From positions 785,826-849,825 of the forward strand of contig QPFY01000016.1 of assembly GCA_003665825.1 (NCBI GenBank): 64,000 nt of DNA. Direction: 5' to 3'. Positions 22,779 to 33,819 of this stretch are shown piece after piece. A model generated the notes under the pieces. That model was not told the origin of the DNA. It did no database searches and saw nothing but the letters and a program-made list of their open reading frames with translations. Position numbers and translations under genes: made by a program. Source of the DNA: Microbotryum silenes-acaulis (lineage: Eukaryota > Basidiomycota > Microbotryomycetes > Microbotryales > Microbotryaceae). Within the stretch, counting starts at the first letter, position 1. The number at the start of each line of letters is the position of its first letter.

Positions 22779-23700
22779 GGCTCAGGTGGTGGTGCGATCA
22801 TGTCTTGTATTCGGGAGGCCGGCGAGTGTATTTTTACTGCATGATTCAAACCATTGAATTCCACATTGTTCGACGCAATCAATCTTTTGGGACAGGCTCC
22901 AACGGAAGATGAAATACCGATCGGAGAGCCGCAGTCGGGGAGGTAGAGACAATCGGCCTTCTGTCAGAGTCAGACTTTATCTAGCCTCATAGGCCACCAA
23001 ACGTGAACAGTAATCAAGATGTAACTTGATTACGAACTGAGCGCTTTAGCTGTCATAGGCCTCTGACTATGACACCTTCCTTCTCCCCTTGAAGAGGCGC
23101 TCAGGAGTACGTATGACCCTCACCCAAGTCCCATGGCATCGCTGAGATGTCGCGATCTTTTGATCAGACTTTTCGCATAGCGCCACCTGCCTGCTTCTTC
23201 CACGTCCGAGCACGTTGGCAGGTGCAGAGCACGGTCCCGTGGACACGGAGAGAAGCGGAGTCATCGAATAGCCCGTAGGTCGAGGGATTCGCTGATTTTC
23301 GACCCCTCTGGATTTGTACCGGCTCCGGGGGCCACCAGCAGATGCCTCGCCGATCGCCAAAGATTCTTGTCGAGACTATAGTGACACTACGCGTGATGCT
23401 TCCAACACCGTGGCTTGAATAAACACCACTTGAAGGTGCCTGATCATGAACAAGACTTTGCCAGTGGAAGGCCGCGAGCGCTCTCGGCGTACCGCCCGAG
23501 TGCCAAAATTCTAATCATTCGCGTTAACCGTCTACGGGGCAGGAAACGCTTGGCGATTCAGGGGGGCGGCCACAACAGGTGCGAGCTTGATCACCGGCCG
23601 AAACCAGCACGGTAACCGGCGCTCGGCTTTCACATTCCGTCTCCGATTCGGCTTGCCCCTCGCGTTCGTCAATCTCAAGAGGCAATCGGCTCTACCATTC
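22779..23700. other. Intergenic region, no gene recognised
   Basis: About 920 bp between uL11m and the next start. It contains a small inverted repeat with 8-nt arms (tgtcatag at 23051 and ctatgaca at 23067) but no supported coding exon. Confidence 0.45.
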
Positions 23701-25062
23701 ATGGCCCACGACGAAGCATCACCGCCAGCAGCCTCACCCTCGGCATCGGAACCGACGCAATCCATCGATGCACCTCCTTTGGCAAGCACGAGTCAGAGCC
23801 ACGACTCGGCCCCACCTTTGACTCCAACAGCGCCTGTCGCGACTACACCTGTACGTGCTACTCTCTGGGCATCCAAGTGAGCTTGATACTGGTATCCTAA
23901 TTCTGTCTCCTTGCTGCTGTAGACGCCTTCGTTGCCATCCATCGAGCCGAGGGATTACAACAACTCAACATCGTCGTCGTTGTCCTCGATCCGACCCGTG
24001 AACCTTCCCCCCGCCTATGCACCCAATTCCACGGTCCCGACCTTTATCAGGACCTTGGCGATCCTCGTCTTTGTTGTCGGTGGCACGAGTGCGGCAACGA
24101 TTGCTTGGGTGTACAAGGTACGCCTATCCCCCGCAAAGTGTTCGGAGGTTCGATTGCTGGCACTGATGGAAGTCGTTTGGGGGAGTGCAGAACATCTTTT
24201 ACCCTCGATTGGTGCTCGCACTCAAAGCTAGGACAACACTACACCAGGGCCATCTGAAGGGGTATACTCAATTCGTCGATGCTGTACGATCGTTCGGCAA
24301 GAGTGGGTCGAGGACATTGATTGGTGGGTTGAAGGATGTTCCCGGTGTCGTCGACACGGTCGACTCGACGCAGGAGGCTTCACCCAAGGAGGAAACATCT
24401 TCGACCCAGTCCACGAAGGAGGAAAAGCTGCCTTTGACAGAACAAGGGGACGAGACACAGCCTCTGCTTTCCGCGACGGACGAAACCCCCGCCTCCATTC
24501 CAATCGAAGCACCATCAATCCTCACCCCTCTCTTGACCTCTCTCCAAACCTTCTCTTCAACGCTCCATACCTCGAACCTTGCACCCAACCCCTACGCCTC
24601 CACCCACGCCTCCGCCTCATCAGCGTTCACGACCCCAAACCCCAACACAACGCACCAATTCACTTCCCCCCGCTCAGCCGCGGCCGCCTCCGCCGCCGCG
24701 GCCGCTCAATCCCGTCTTTCTCCCGACCATACGCTCGTCACTTCGTTAAGCTCGTTGAACGAATGGGTCGAAAATCAAGTTTATGCGATTGCTACGCAAG
24801 GGTATAGGACGTATGGGTCCGTTTCGGGGATTTCGTCGTCGAGTTCGGGTGGGGTGGGAGGTACAAATGGGGGTAAGGAATTCAAGGCTTTGAGTGAGGC
24901 GACGGCGGGTTTCAAGAGTGAGATCAGGGCGGTCAAAGGTCAGTTGGGATTCGGTTAGTGTGCGGTCGTATGAAAGGGTTCATGCTGATTCTCTCTGCGG
25001 AGGGGCATGCAGGCTTGTTGTTGAACCGAAGAAATTTTGCGGTGGGGACGGCAAGTCGGTAA
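23701..25062 (+). CDS. Single-pass membrane protein, possibly peroxin-14-like
   Basis: Four exons (23701-23850, 23923-24117, 24191-24938, 25013-25062) give 380 residues. The N-terminal 90 residues are Ser/Pro/Ala-rich. One membrane segment follows (TLAILVFVVGGTSAATIAWVY, shown in part, about residues 94-114), then a basic stretch FYPRLVLALKART. The rest is low-complexity, with a predicted helical stretch LSSLNEWVENQVYAIATQG. The last splice replaces an in-frame stop and adds a short end, KGLLLNRRNF. The end motif and layout recall fungal peroxin-14/33 C-termini, where a KG-LL-RRNF-like sequence follows a coiled coil, but the canonical Pex14 N-terminal domain is absent. I treat the peroxin link as a weak suggestion. 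Confidence 0.5.
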
Positions 25063-25216
25063 TCCCGAACAAATCTAGCCTCTCTTTTCCTTACTGCGGT
25101 TTTCGCAATGCAAGCACTCGCATGAAACATATTTCTTCCTTATTCCAATGCAAGAAGTGAGACGCGTACCCGCCAAAAAATTACTGCAAAAGTTTCGCGC
25201 TGGTCCTTCCTTGGCT

Positions 25217-26391
25217 TCACTCTAGCTTGGGTGTGATCTTTTTCGACAGTACCCACGCGTCCCTCGGCTCGATCTTGCGATAATAGTCCTTAATCTCTCC
25301 CTGTGGACGATCACCGCGAAAGCCGAGTCGACAGTCAGACTCGACGCACATTATACGTCCCACACGGACCGGGGTGGCTGGCTCAACTCACGCTCATTTC
25401 GAACCCATGTTTCTCCCAAAACGCCTTCGCTTCCGGATTCCCCTTCCACACATGAACGTAAACGCTATCGACGATCTCACTCTTGGCTTGAAGTTGCCAT
25501 TCGCGAAGTTGGTTCTCTTGTTTCTTCTTCAGCTTCTTCGCCGCTTCTTCTTCCTCTTCCTGGTCCTTGTCCGATTTGGCTGGCGGTGCTGAGCTAGCGG
25601 AGGTTCTGGATTTTTTGGAGGAAGGTGGGTGGTTCGAGTGAGGGTCGGTCTGGGAAGGAAAGGTCGGTTTGGGCGGGATCGGTTCGTGGGATCGTTCGGC
25701 GGCTTGGAGGACCGAGTGCAAGAGCTTGGTTGCGAGACCTTGACGGCGGTACGGGGACAGGATACCGAGGGTCATGATGTAGAGTTGCACGTGGGGTCTT
25801 GTCGGCACCGCCGCCGCCGTCATCGTCGTCGTGGAGGGAGTGGATGGTTTAGCTTCGGATGAAGATTCGGTCTCTGTGGTGAGCGGTTCTAATCGGGACA
25901 CGAGGTTGCCGACGGGGAGGTCTTGGTAGTAGACTGTGGGGGAAGAGGGCGCCGGCGGTCAGCGGGATGGAGAGGCAGCAGAGTGAGGTTGTGTACGGAC
26001 TGAGTTTGCAATAGGGTTCGAGGTTGTGTTGGAGCAAGGTCGAGTAGAACTTGTCCGAGTAGTTGACGGGGAAGAGCACCTGAGGAGGGGAAGAGGGGTG
26101 GTGACTGGGATCAGCTGCGGGAGAGTGAGGGGTCCGGGGGGATGGATGTAGTGGGGTGAACGGACCCAGTTGAGCTTTTTGAGTGTGCCAAGATTGTTCG
26201 GTGTGCTGTGGGATCGTGTCGAGGGTAGATAGGTGATCAGCCTGCAGCTCCAAAGTGCCGGCTGAAAAAGAAGAATGTGGGACTGACACTTGTCCGAGCG
26301 CGACGCGTGCTGGGACGCGTATGCGTTTGCCGTTGATGGTCACGCCCGGCTCCTTGGCCAAGGTCGGCAGCGAGTCGAGGATCGCTGACAT
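25217..26391 (-). CDS. N-alpha-acetyltransferase NAA50-like (GNAT)
   Basis: NAA50 acetylates N-terminal methionines as part of the NatE complex. Five exons (26288-26391, 26166-26205, 26001-26079, 25392-25933, 25217-25300) give 282 residues, against about 170 in animals. Correct splicing yields VALGQVTPNNLGTLKKLN then WVLFPVNYSDKFY, the family's N-terminal substrate-binding segment. The GNAT core follows: LPVGNLVSRLE, LYIMTLGILSPYRRQGLATK with the acetyl-CoA loop (RRQGLA), and VYVHVWKGNPEAKAFWEKHGFEM; the end is KDYYRKIEPRDAWVLSK. Extra length comes from an insert of about 75 residues, Pro/Ser-rich then Glu/Lys-rich, between the acetyl-CoA helix and the next strand. Its promoter holds a transposon about 100 bp upstream of the ATG. 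Confidence 0.83.
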
Positions 26392-26485
26392 AACGAGTTC
26401 GATCGAATGCGGTGTGGTGGGGTTTGAGCCAGGAGCCAAGCTAATAGCCAAGCGTAAGTCTTTGGAGCTCAGTCGCGCGAAAGCC

Positions 26486-26493
26486 GATCCGCC
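26486..26493 (+). repeat. Left 8-bp target-site duplication
   Basis: Octamer gatccgcc directly before the left inverted repeat of the 1-kb element. The same octamer follows the right repeat, which marks the insertion boundary. Confidence 0.8.
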
Positions 26494-26527
26494 AGGACCC
26501 CCGAAAGCCCAGCCAGAGGCGGCCCGC

Positions 26528-26630
26528 AAATTTGGACATTCTGGGGACCGGAAAATCGGCTAGGCAGCCCGGAAATTTGGACATTTTTGGCTCAAAATGG
26601 GTCGAGGCTCACCTCATTTTTGGACATTTT
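26528..26630 (+). repeat. Three subterminal copies of a tttggacatt motif
   Basis: The core tttggacatt occurs near 26531, 26576 and 26619, the first two preceded by aaa. Clustered short subterminal repeats are typical transposase-binding sites of hAT-like elements. The clustering within 100 bp of the left end is directly visible; the binding role is inferred. Confidence 0.55.
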
Positions 26631-27156
26631 CCTCCCTCCGGTCGAACTTTGAAGCGCAGACCAGGGTAGCGGGAGGCTGGAGGCGCAGGGGATAGCCCGC
26701 CCAGCTGCGCGGCGCGGGTAACAGTCGCGCTGTTTGCGTTTGGAGCGCGTTAGTGTCTGCATTTGCTGTAAGGTATGCGCCTCTGATGTGCATAAAATAC
26801 ACTCTGTCGTTCTTGACCGCTAGGCTAAAAGCAAGTCGTAACTAGAACGCGATAGACCTAGCTACTCAGAGGCTACGGGGATGTTCCTGTGAGGCATCCC
26901 CTTACATTTGCGATCGTTTATCGTTTTTTGATCGTCTCTCGCTCGGCTCCGACTTGTCGAGCTACGTCTCCTCTTCTTCCTTTCGATCTGGAAGCTCTCT
27001 CGCCGAGAAATATCTTTCTTTTCCTAGTCGGTCGATAGATTCACAGGGTTCGCCGCCACCGATTCTCGTCGGATTCTTTGGAACCGATCACCGAAATGGC
27101 ACTCGAAGAGCTCCGGGCGTCAATTCAGGAGTCCAAGGCTCGCCTTGTGTCTCTGT

Positions 27157-27176
27157 AAATCACCCAAGGGTGATTT
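27157..27176. repeat. 20-bp palindrome inside the 1-kb element
   Basis: aaatcaccc and its exact reverse complement gggtgattt are separated by two bases. It lies within the interior of the 1-kb transposon. Its role is unknown; it could be a protein-binding site. Confidence 0.6.
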
Positions 27177-27516
27177 GGTGGGCATGATTGATTCTGATTC
27201 GGGGTCAATGAGTCCTACACTACTGGCCTAGCCAGTGTGCTTGACTGCATTTCCTCCGACTTTTCCAGAGATTTCTAGGTATTAGGATATAGCGCGCGGC
27301 TGAGAACCTTATTTTGGGGTGCATTCTTTGATGTAGATGTAGATTAGAGTGTCATTTTAATCCATCAAATGACAAATGATAAACAAAGATGAGATCCTAT
27401 TCGAGTCCATTTCATTTTGAAAAGGCTCGTTGGCGGTCGCGCTGGCGGCGCTCTTGGTGCTTGGTGCGCGCGCGCAACCTTTCCCGCCCGCGCGCGGCTG
27501 GGCTTTCGGGGGTCCT

Positions 27517-27524
27517 GATCCGCC
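27517..27524 (+). repeat. Right 8-bp target-site duplication
   Basis: Octamer gatccgcc directly after the right inverted repeat, identical to the left copy at 26486-26493. Confidence 0.8.
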
Positions 27525-27540
27525 GCCAGTCAGTCTCCGT

Positions 27541-27573
27541 CAGCCGCCGTCAGCCGCCGTCAGCCGCCGTCAG
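27541..27573 (+). repeat. 10-bp tandem repeat (cagccgccgt x3) upstream of YSH1
   Basis: Three exact copies of cagccgccgt in a row, preceded by a diverged copy, lie about 160 bp before the YSH1 ATG and just outside the transposon's right end. They could be a promoter element or slippage product. Confidence 0.6.
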
Positions 27574-27730
27574 CTCCTTCAGCCCGCTCTACCCGCTCTG
27601 AGCGTTCTGCGGCTCGCTGCGATTCCCCCCCTATTTCCCCACCACCGCTCAAGTCAAGCTCCGTTCTCTCCCGCTCTGGCTCGGTGCGACATCGTGCCCG
27701 TTCGCCCCCCACAACCTTCCACCTTCAGCC

Positions 27731-30700
27731 ATGAGTAAAAGAAGAGCGGTCGGTGATTTCGCAGGCGTGCCCGTCATCTCGGCACCGGGCATCATCCAAG
27801 GCATCGACGACGAGATGCACGTCCAGATGCTCGGAGCCGGTCAGGAGGTCAGTCCGGCCGCACCCAGACCGAGAGAGCACAACAGAAACAGATAACAGAT
27901 CAGACTAACAGCCCATATCGTCCCACCCCAGGTCGGTCGCTCCTGCTGCGTCATCAAGTACAAAGGTCGTACCATCGTCTGCGACGCGGGTGTCCACCCA
28001 GCTTTCTCCGGCATGGCCGCTTTACCCTTCCTCGACGAACTCGACTGGTCTACCGTCGATGCGATCCTCATCACCCACTTCCACCTCGACCATGCCGCCA
28101 GTCTGACCTATGTCATGGAAAAGGTGAGCCCCGTTGCTGCTTGTTATGGGCCGGTCTGCTTCCTGACCAGTCCGCCACTGTAATCAAGCGAGTCGTGCTG
28201 ACCATAATCGCGCCTCACAGACCAACTTTAGGGAAGGCAACGGGGTCGTGTACATGTCCCATCCGACCAAAGCCGTCTACCGCTTCCTCATGTCCGACTT
28301 TGTCAGGGTCTCGTCAGTCTCGTCGGTCACGTGAGTCCCCCCCGCAACGAGATCTCTCACTCCCCATCCCCATCTCCCACAGCACCGCCGGATCGGACGA
28401 CAAGTTGTTCACAGAGGAAGAGATGCTCGCATCCTGGTCGACCATCATCGGCTTTGATTTCGAACAAGAGATTCTGCTCCCGGCGAGCAACACCCCCGAG
28501 TCGTCGACCTCGTCGAGTTCCAACGCCGCCGTGCGCTTCACCTCGTTCGCAGCCGGTCACGTCCTCGGCGCGTGCATGTTCTTGATCGAGATTGCGGGGT
28601 TGAGGGTCCTGTACACGGGCGACTATTCGACAGAGGAGGATCGGCATTTGGTTCCTGCCAAGCTCCCGATATGGGAAAAGAAACCCGACGTCATGATCTG
28701 CGAATCGACATATGGGCAAGTGCCTACATTTCCTCGGACGGGAACGGTCGAGGGACCTGACTCGTCATTTGATTATGGACTTTTTGCAGTGTACAAAGTC
28801 ATGAACCTCGGTTAGAAAAGGAAGCTCAGTTCACAAGTGAGCCAATTCCTCGAAGTATTCATAGCTTCTCGGGATTGAAAACCCAGCTGACACTGCACTC
28901 CAACAGCACTCGTGTCCAACATCATCAAACGAGGTGGTCGAGTACTGCTCCCCGTCTTTGCCCTCGGCCGAGCCCAAGAGATCCTCCTGATCCTAGACGA
29001 ATACTGGGCCGCTCATCCGGAACTGCACCACGTTCCCATCTACTACATCTCCTCCCTCGCGCTAAAATGCATGGACGTCTACCGCCAATACATCCACACC
29101 ATGTCCCCGAACGTGAGGGAGAAATTCGCGCGCGGGATCAACCCTTTCGACTTCAAAGCCAAGACCTCGTTCATCCGACCTCTCGAGAGGGGTTTAGCGA
29201 AATTGAATGATAGAGGACCTTGTGTCGTTATGGCGAGTCCGGGTTTTCTAACGAATGGGACTTCGAGGGAGTTGTTGGAGAAGTGGGCACCGGATCCGAG
29301 GAATGGGCTGATCATTACGGGGTACTCGGTCGAGGGGGTTATGGCGAGGGTGAGTGTGGCTTGGTGAGATGTATGATTTGACTCGTTGAACTGATATTTC
29401 CTTGTTGAATCAGACCATCATGAATGAACCGACCGAGATTCAGGCCTTGAATGGAGGTGCCAAGATCTCACGGCGGTTGTAAGTCACGAGCCCCTTCACC
29501 GACTTGGCTGTTTCCCCGCTAACGGTCGCTTCGCGTCCCAGATCGGTCGATTACATCTCCTTCTCGGCCCACGTCGACTATACCCAGAATGCCAAGTTTA
29601 TTGATGAAGTATGTTCCTCAGTCTTTCTTGGAGTACGACCCTGTCTAACAAATTTTCTACTACGAACAGGTGATGCCTGCTCATCTCATTCTCGTGCATG
29701 GAGAGGCCAACAACATGTCGCGTCTACGCTCGGCGTTGAAGACCAAATTTGCCGAAAGGAAAGACGACATCCAAATCTACACCCCGAGGAACGTCGAAAC
29801 GGTCAAAATCAGATTCAGAGGTGAACGAATGGCCAAGGTGGGTCGCATCTGAGAAAACGATGTCAAGGCCTTTTATTGATCCTCGTCACTTGTCCGCGCG
29901 AGGTCCACAGGCTTTGGGTACGTTGGCGGAGACGACACCCAAAGCAGCGACCCCACTTTCCGGTCTACTCGTTTCAAAGGATTTCACCTACACCTTCCTC
30001 GCCCCTTCGGACCTTCGTGATTTCACCGGCCTCTCGACCTCGATCATCCTACAACGCCAACGCTTGACGCTTTCCGTCTCCTGGGAGCTCGTCCAATGGC
30101 ACCTCCAAGGGATGTACGGCAAGATTCAACAAGGCGTCGATAAGGAAGGACTGATGACGATGCGTATTATGGATATCGTGGATGTCAAGGCTGTGGGCAA
30201 GATGGATTGGGTCGTTGAATGGGTCGGGAGCGTGAGTAATGATATGGTGGCCGATTCGGTCATTGCGTTGGTTTTGGGGGTCGATAAGAGTCCGGCTTCG
30301 GTCAAGAGTGAGTTCTTCGCCAATGACCTATGTTGAGATGCGCGTGAAGTCTGAAGTTCGATTTTGACCGTCGTTGACTGGTCAGAAACATCCATGGGAG
30401 CTTCGTCGCACTGCTCTCATCGACATCCCCATGCCGAACCGATCACACCACCGCCGAAAACGACGAAGACGCTCGACGACGCCGAGCCGACGGGAGAAGA
30501 GACATCGCAGGAGGAGGACCTCCCTACCCGTCTCGATCGATTGATCGCTTTCCTCGATTCATACTTTGGCAAAGTCGAGCTGGTCATTCCTGAACCGAAG
30601 ACTGCGGGTGTAAGTTCACCACCGCTGGAGAACGCTGCTGAATCGGAGGAGAAGTCGACGGAGCCGTCAGTTCCTCTGGAAGGGGATACGGAATTGACGT

Positions 30701-31044
30701 CACCCACAACGACGACGACAAATCCCGAAGACGAAGAGCACCTCGCCGAGGTCGAAACGACTACGACCCCAACACTCCCCACCCAGCCCCTCGTGCCCGT
30801 CATCCGCGTCCACCTCGACGACCTCATCGCCGACGTTCGAGTCGAAGACCTTCAAATCATCTGCGAGAACGAATCGTTCAAAGCGAGGGTAGAGAACGTC
30901 GTTGGGTTGGCGATGGCGGTGGTGAGACCCCTTTCGGGGATAGGAGCGGGTGTGTTTTTGGAGAGTGTTAAAGAGGTGGAGGAAGGTCCAAGGGGGAAGA
31001 GGGTGGCGAAGGTGGTTGAAGGGGAGGCCGACAATAAAGTGTAG
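27731..31044 (+). CDS. YSH1: mRNA 3'-end endonuclease YSH1 (CPSF73)
   Basis: YSH1/CPSF73 is the zinc-dependent nuclease that cuts pre-mRNA before polyadenylation. Eleven exons (27731-27847, 27932-28123, 28221-28330, 28383-28715, 28790-28836, 28907-29349, 29414-29478, 29542-29608, 29670-29837, 29911-30307, 30386-31044) give 865 residues. The metallo-beta-lactamase core carries the zinc motif ITHFHLDHAA at about residue 88, YTGDYSTEEDRH, ICESTYG, and the beta-CASP domain with GGRVLLPVFALGRAQE, ASPGFLTNGTSRELLE and ISFSAHVDY. The C-terminal domain is partly low-complexity. Intron 4 (28716-28789) needs a GC donor (GCAAGT) to join STYG to VQSHEPRLEKE. The family is essential, so loss of function is unlikely. 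Confidence 0.94.
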
Positions 31045-31206
31045 ATCGTTCAATGCAGATAAATAGCGCTCGTGATGAGAAGCAATGTAGGAATAAAGCT
31101 CGCCCGGGCTTTGTTGCAAACAAACTTGATAGGGTATGATCCGATGCCCGTGGTATTACAACATATAAAAGCCCACTCTACACGTACTCCTCTTGATCTC
31201 CTCGAC

Positions 31207-32713
31207 TCAGTGCTGGTCAAATTCTCCTGCCCGTCGCTTCTGCAAGAACTCGCGGTATGGTGGGGCAGTCGGTGCTTGGATAGGGTCTTTGGAAAGAGTC
31301 GACGAGAACGAGTTGCCGTAGTGCGTTTCGGAATCGAAGCCACTGAAGGGAGTGAACAAAAAAAAACCGGTTTAGAATCAGAATTTCGAAAGTGAACGGC
31401 GGGGGCCGAGTTCCATGATCTCTCACCTCAAATCACCACACGCGACGAAGGGAGCGATGTATCTCATATCGCCAAGCAGATCGTTCTTTGCTCCGTCCGG
31501 TTTGAAATCGGAGGAATCGACGGGTGAGGGGGTGTAGGAGAAATCGAGCAAAGGCTTTGAGAGGTCCGGTTTGAAGCCGCTTCGGAAGCGTTCGCAGACG
31601 ACGAAGGCCTCTGACGGAAATGGATACCGAGACAGTCATACGTATTAGAAACCATGCTCGACTGACCGAAGCGTAATAGATCCCTCACTCACCCATACTG
31701 CTGTTTCGCGAACTACGAGGTTTGGCGCACGTGACGTTTTCGAAGAAGCACCGCAGTTGATCGTAGAGCAAGGTCACGTCCCTGCCTCGGAAGATCTTGG
31801 CGACGAACGTTCCCCCCGGTTGGAGAACGTGGAGGGTGATATTGAGAGCCTGGGAAGATGGTCATAGGATGAGTACAGTATAAGAGCGGGAGACGACAAA
31901 TCTGCTTCTCGGCGACTTACCGCGAGAAGGAGTTGCGCTTGAACGAACTCGTCGAGATCGTGAAGACCCGTCACTATAAGACCGGAAAGCAGTCTGGTCA
32001 GAACTATGCCGGATACCAATCCTTCCAGCCTTGGGCTCACCATCCGGAGCTCCGTCGCACACGACAAGATCTGCCAATCCACCTTTGAAATGATCAATGA
32101 TTTGGTTCGCGGTCGAGCTCTTGGTGATGTCTCCTTCGATTTGGACTACTCCGGGAAGAGGCGCCTGATGAGTTGGATTGGATCGTCAGTTTTCGAGTCA
32201 GAAGAATTGGCGCCTGTGCAGACCGATCAAACGAACCATGGGTTGCAGGTCGACGGCGACAATCGTAGCTTCTTTCGCAGAGGGATCGCCTTCCTTCTTC
32301 TCGCTGCGGCAACGGAAGTCGTTTCGATTAGTCAAATCAGTTTGTAGCGTCCATATAGATCACACTCACTTGAGCCTCTGGGTCAGCACCTGGGACCAGC
32401 TGCCCGGCGCGGCACACAGATCGACACATTGCTCGACGCCTTCGAACAGGTTGAATTGCTCGTCCAGATGGAGGAGCTGTTGGTTGACGAGAGTGACAAT
32501 ACTTGGTCAGCGGCTATAAACTTTGAGTACGATCAAAGGAGGATGAGCAGACCTTGTATGCTGATCGAGCGCGATAACCTGCAATGAGGGGGCACGTAGA
32601 TCAGCAACAGCAACGGTACCGCGAAAATGACACACCCTCCTTTGTCGTGGCTTACCGTCTTCCTTGGCACTGCGAAAGAACACGTCTCGCTTGAGTGCAC
32701 TCGATTTGCCCAT
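31207..32713 (-). CDS. TRM7: tRNA 2'-O-methyltransferase TRM7 (FtsJ family)
   Basis: TRM7 methylates riboses 32 and 34 of the anticodon loop in several tRNAs. About eight short exons are needed. The start at 32713 gives [19 protein letters not shown], then a 26-nt exon supplies GYRARSAYK. The Rossmann fold follows with [16 protein letters not shown] (SAM site), [59 protein letters not shown], and the distal segment with the final Glu in the K-D-K-E set. The end is [17 protein letters not shown]. All four catalytic positions are visible. The stop lies about 160 bp from the convergent YSH1 stop. Confidence 0.9.
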
Positions 32714-33421
32714 GGTTCGAGCGTTGGCCTCGACGGGTCGCCGACTCGGTGGTGGTCGTTGCGAAAGTCTCACGCGCCATGAGCGACGAGAGGCCCGAGC
32801 GCGTCGAGGCATCTAAATTAATTCAGAGTGTGATCACTTTTGATGCCTTGCCGTAAGACTCGGTTGAATTCTCCTCGCCGGATGGACGGGGTCCTGCAGT
32901 AGGCTTACAACATTCATTTCACTGGCAAATAATCTGCGTCAATCCAAGAAAATGGGGCACAAGGCACGCCACAACCTGTGCCAGCCAGCGACCGGACTGA
33001 ACGGATCCGATAAACAGAAGTTGCCCGGAGAGCTTGCATTCGGCCGACTAGTGACGTGGATCTTCGTCGCCACCACGTGCAAGTACGAAGGGCCACGTGC
33101 CAAGGCGAGGTCACTTGTATAAAGCTGGAAGCTGCTTTTCTCCGTTGAAAAGGGATAGTGTTCGCAGTCGCCACTAGTCCTTGACCCGTTGAACGCCGGC
33201 GGCTTCGGCTAATCTAGCGCGCGCCAGAAGCTATGGACAACGTGGGGCAGCTTGCCAACGGGTAAAGGCATGGCATTGGCCCATTGTTGCATCGAGATCT
33301 ATGACGTCGAGTCAGGTGTTTAACTAGCATCGTGTCTCGCGTGCATTGTGAGTCCCGGGAGACTAAATCCTGAGTTTCTGATCGCAAATTGCACTTGGCC
33401 GAGGCGCCGCGGAGACCGCCA
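32714..33421. other. Intergenic left flank of the KDZ transposon
   Basis: About 700 bp between TRM7 and the transposon's target duplication. I see no supported gene. It should include the TRM7 promoter. Confidence 0.45.
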
Positions 33422-33429
33422 CTGCATCG

Positions 33430-33556
33430 CACCTCGGGCAGACATAAAAAGTACGCCTCAACAGGCGCGCGCGCAGCGCCCTCCCACGCGCCTTCCAAGC
33501 CACAATCCCGGCGGGTTGCAACCTTTGCTACCCCAGGTAGCAGATTAGGCCCAGGT
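33430..33556 (+). repeat. Left terminal inverted repeat of KDZ element
   Basis: 127 bp, reverse-complementary to 39060-39185 with one single-base indel (three T versus two in the segment near 33525). It includes the run of gcgcgcgcgc and the site gggttgcaacc. Confidence 0.85.
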
Positions 33557-33819
33557 TGCGCCCAACTCCCTGCTTCGAGTCGATTCTGTGTACACACAAC
33601 ACTCTCACGGCTGCTAGATTGATAAGGGAAGTGCGTAGTAGATGCATTCCTTCCTTCATCTTTTTCTCGCATCTTTCGGGTGTCGTCAGAGTCACATGTC
33701 CGAAGCGGTCGCGCGGGATTTCGGTCCCGAGATCGAAGGGTCCGAGCACACGCGTTGGCGGCAGTCGGCAGTCGGCCACGCGCGCCAAGGCCTAGCGCCA
33801 CACGCGAGGGACCTTCCAC

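Larger units (their letters stand above)
26494..27516. mobile_element. Non-autonomous DNA transposon (MITE-like) with 21-bp TIRs
   Basis: The left end, 26494-26514, starts aggacccccgaa; the right end, 27496-27516, is its exact reverse complement over all 21 bases. Both flanks carry the same octamer, gatccgcc (26486-26493 and 27517-27524), a perfect target-site duplication. The 1,023-bp interior has no credible gene. Eight-base duplications fit hAT-type or KDZ-type transposases, so it was probably moved in trans. Near the left end three copies of a tttggacatt motif occur. It lies between the divergent NAA50-like and YSH1 genes and so forms most of their shared promoter region. Confidence 0.82.

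Noticed and set aside
23051..23074. 8-nt inverted repeat as a terminator hairpin
   Set aside because: Short, with no T-run and no meaning for RNA polymerase II termination.
26290..26391. NAA50-like exon 1 ending at the first GT (26289)
   Set aside because: That junction gives a non-conserved frame; using the next GT (26287) restores VTPNNLGTLKKLN.
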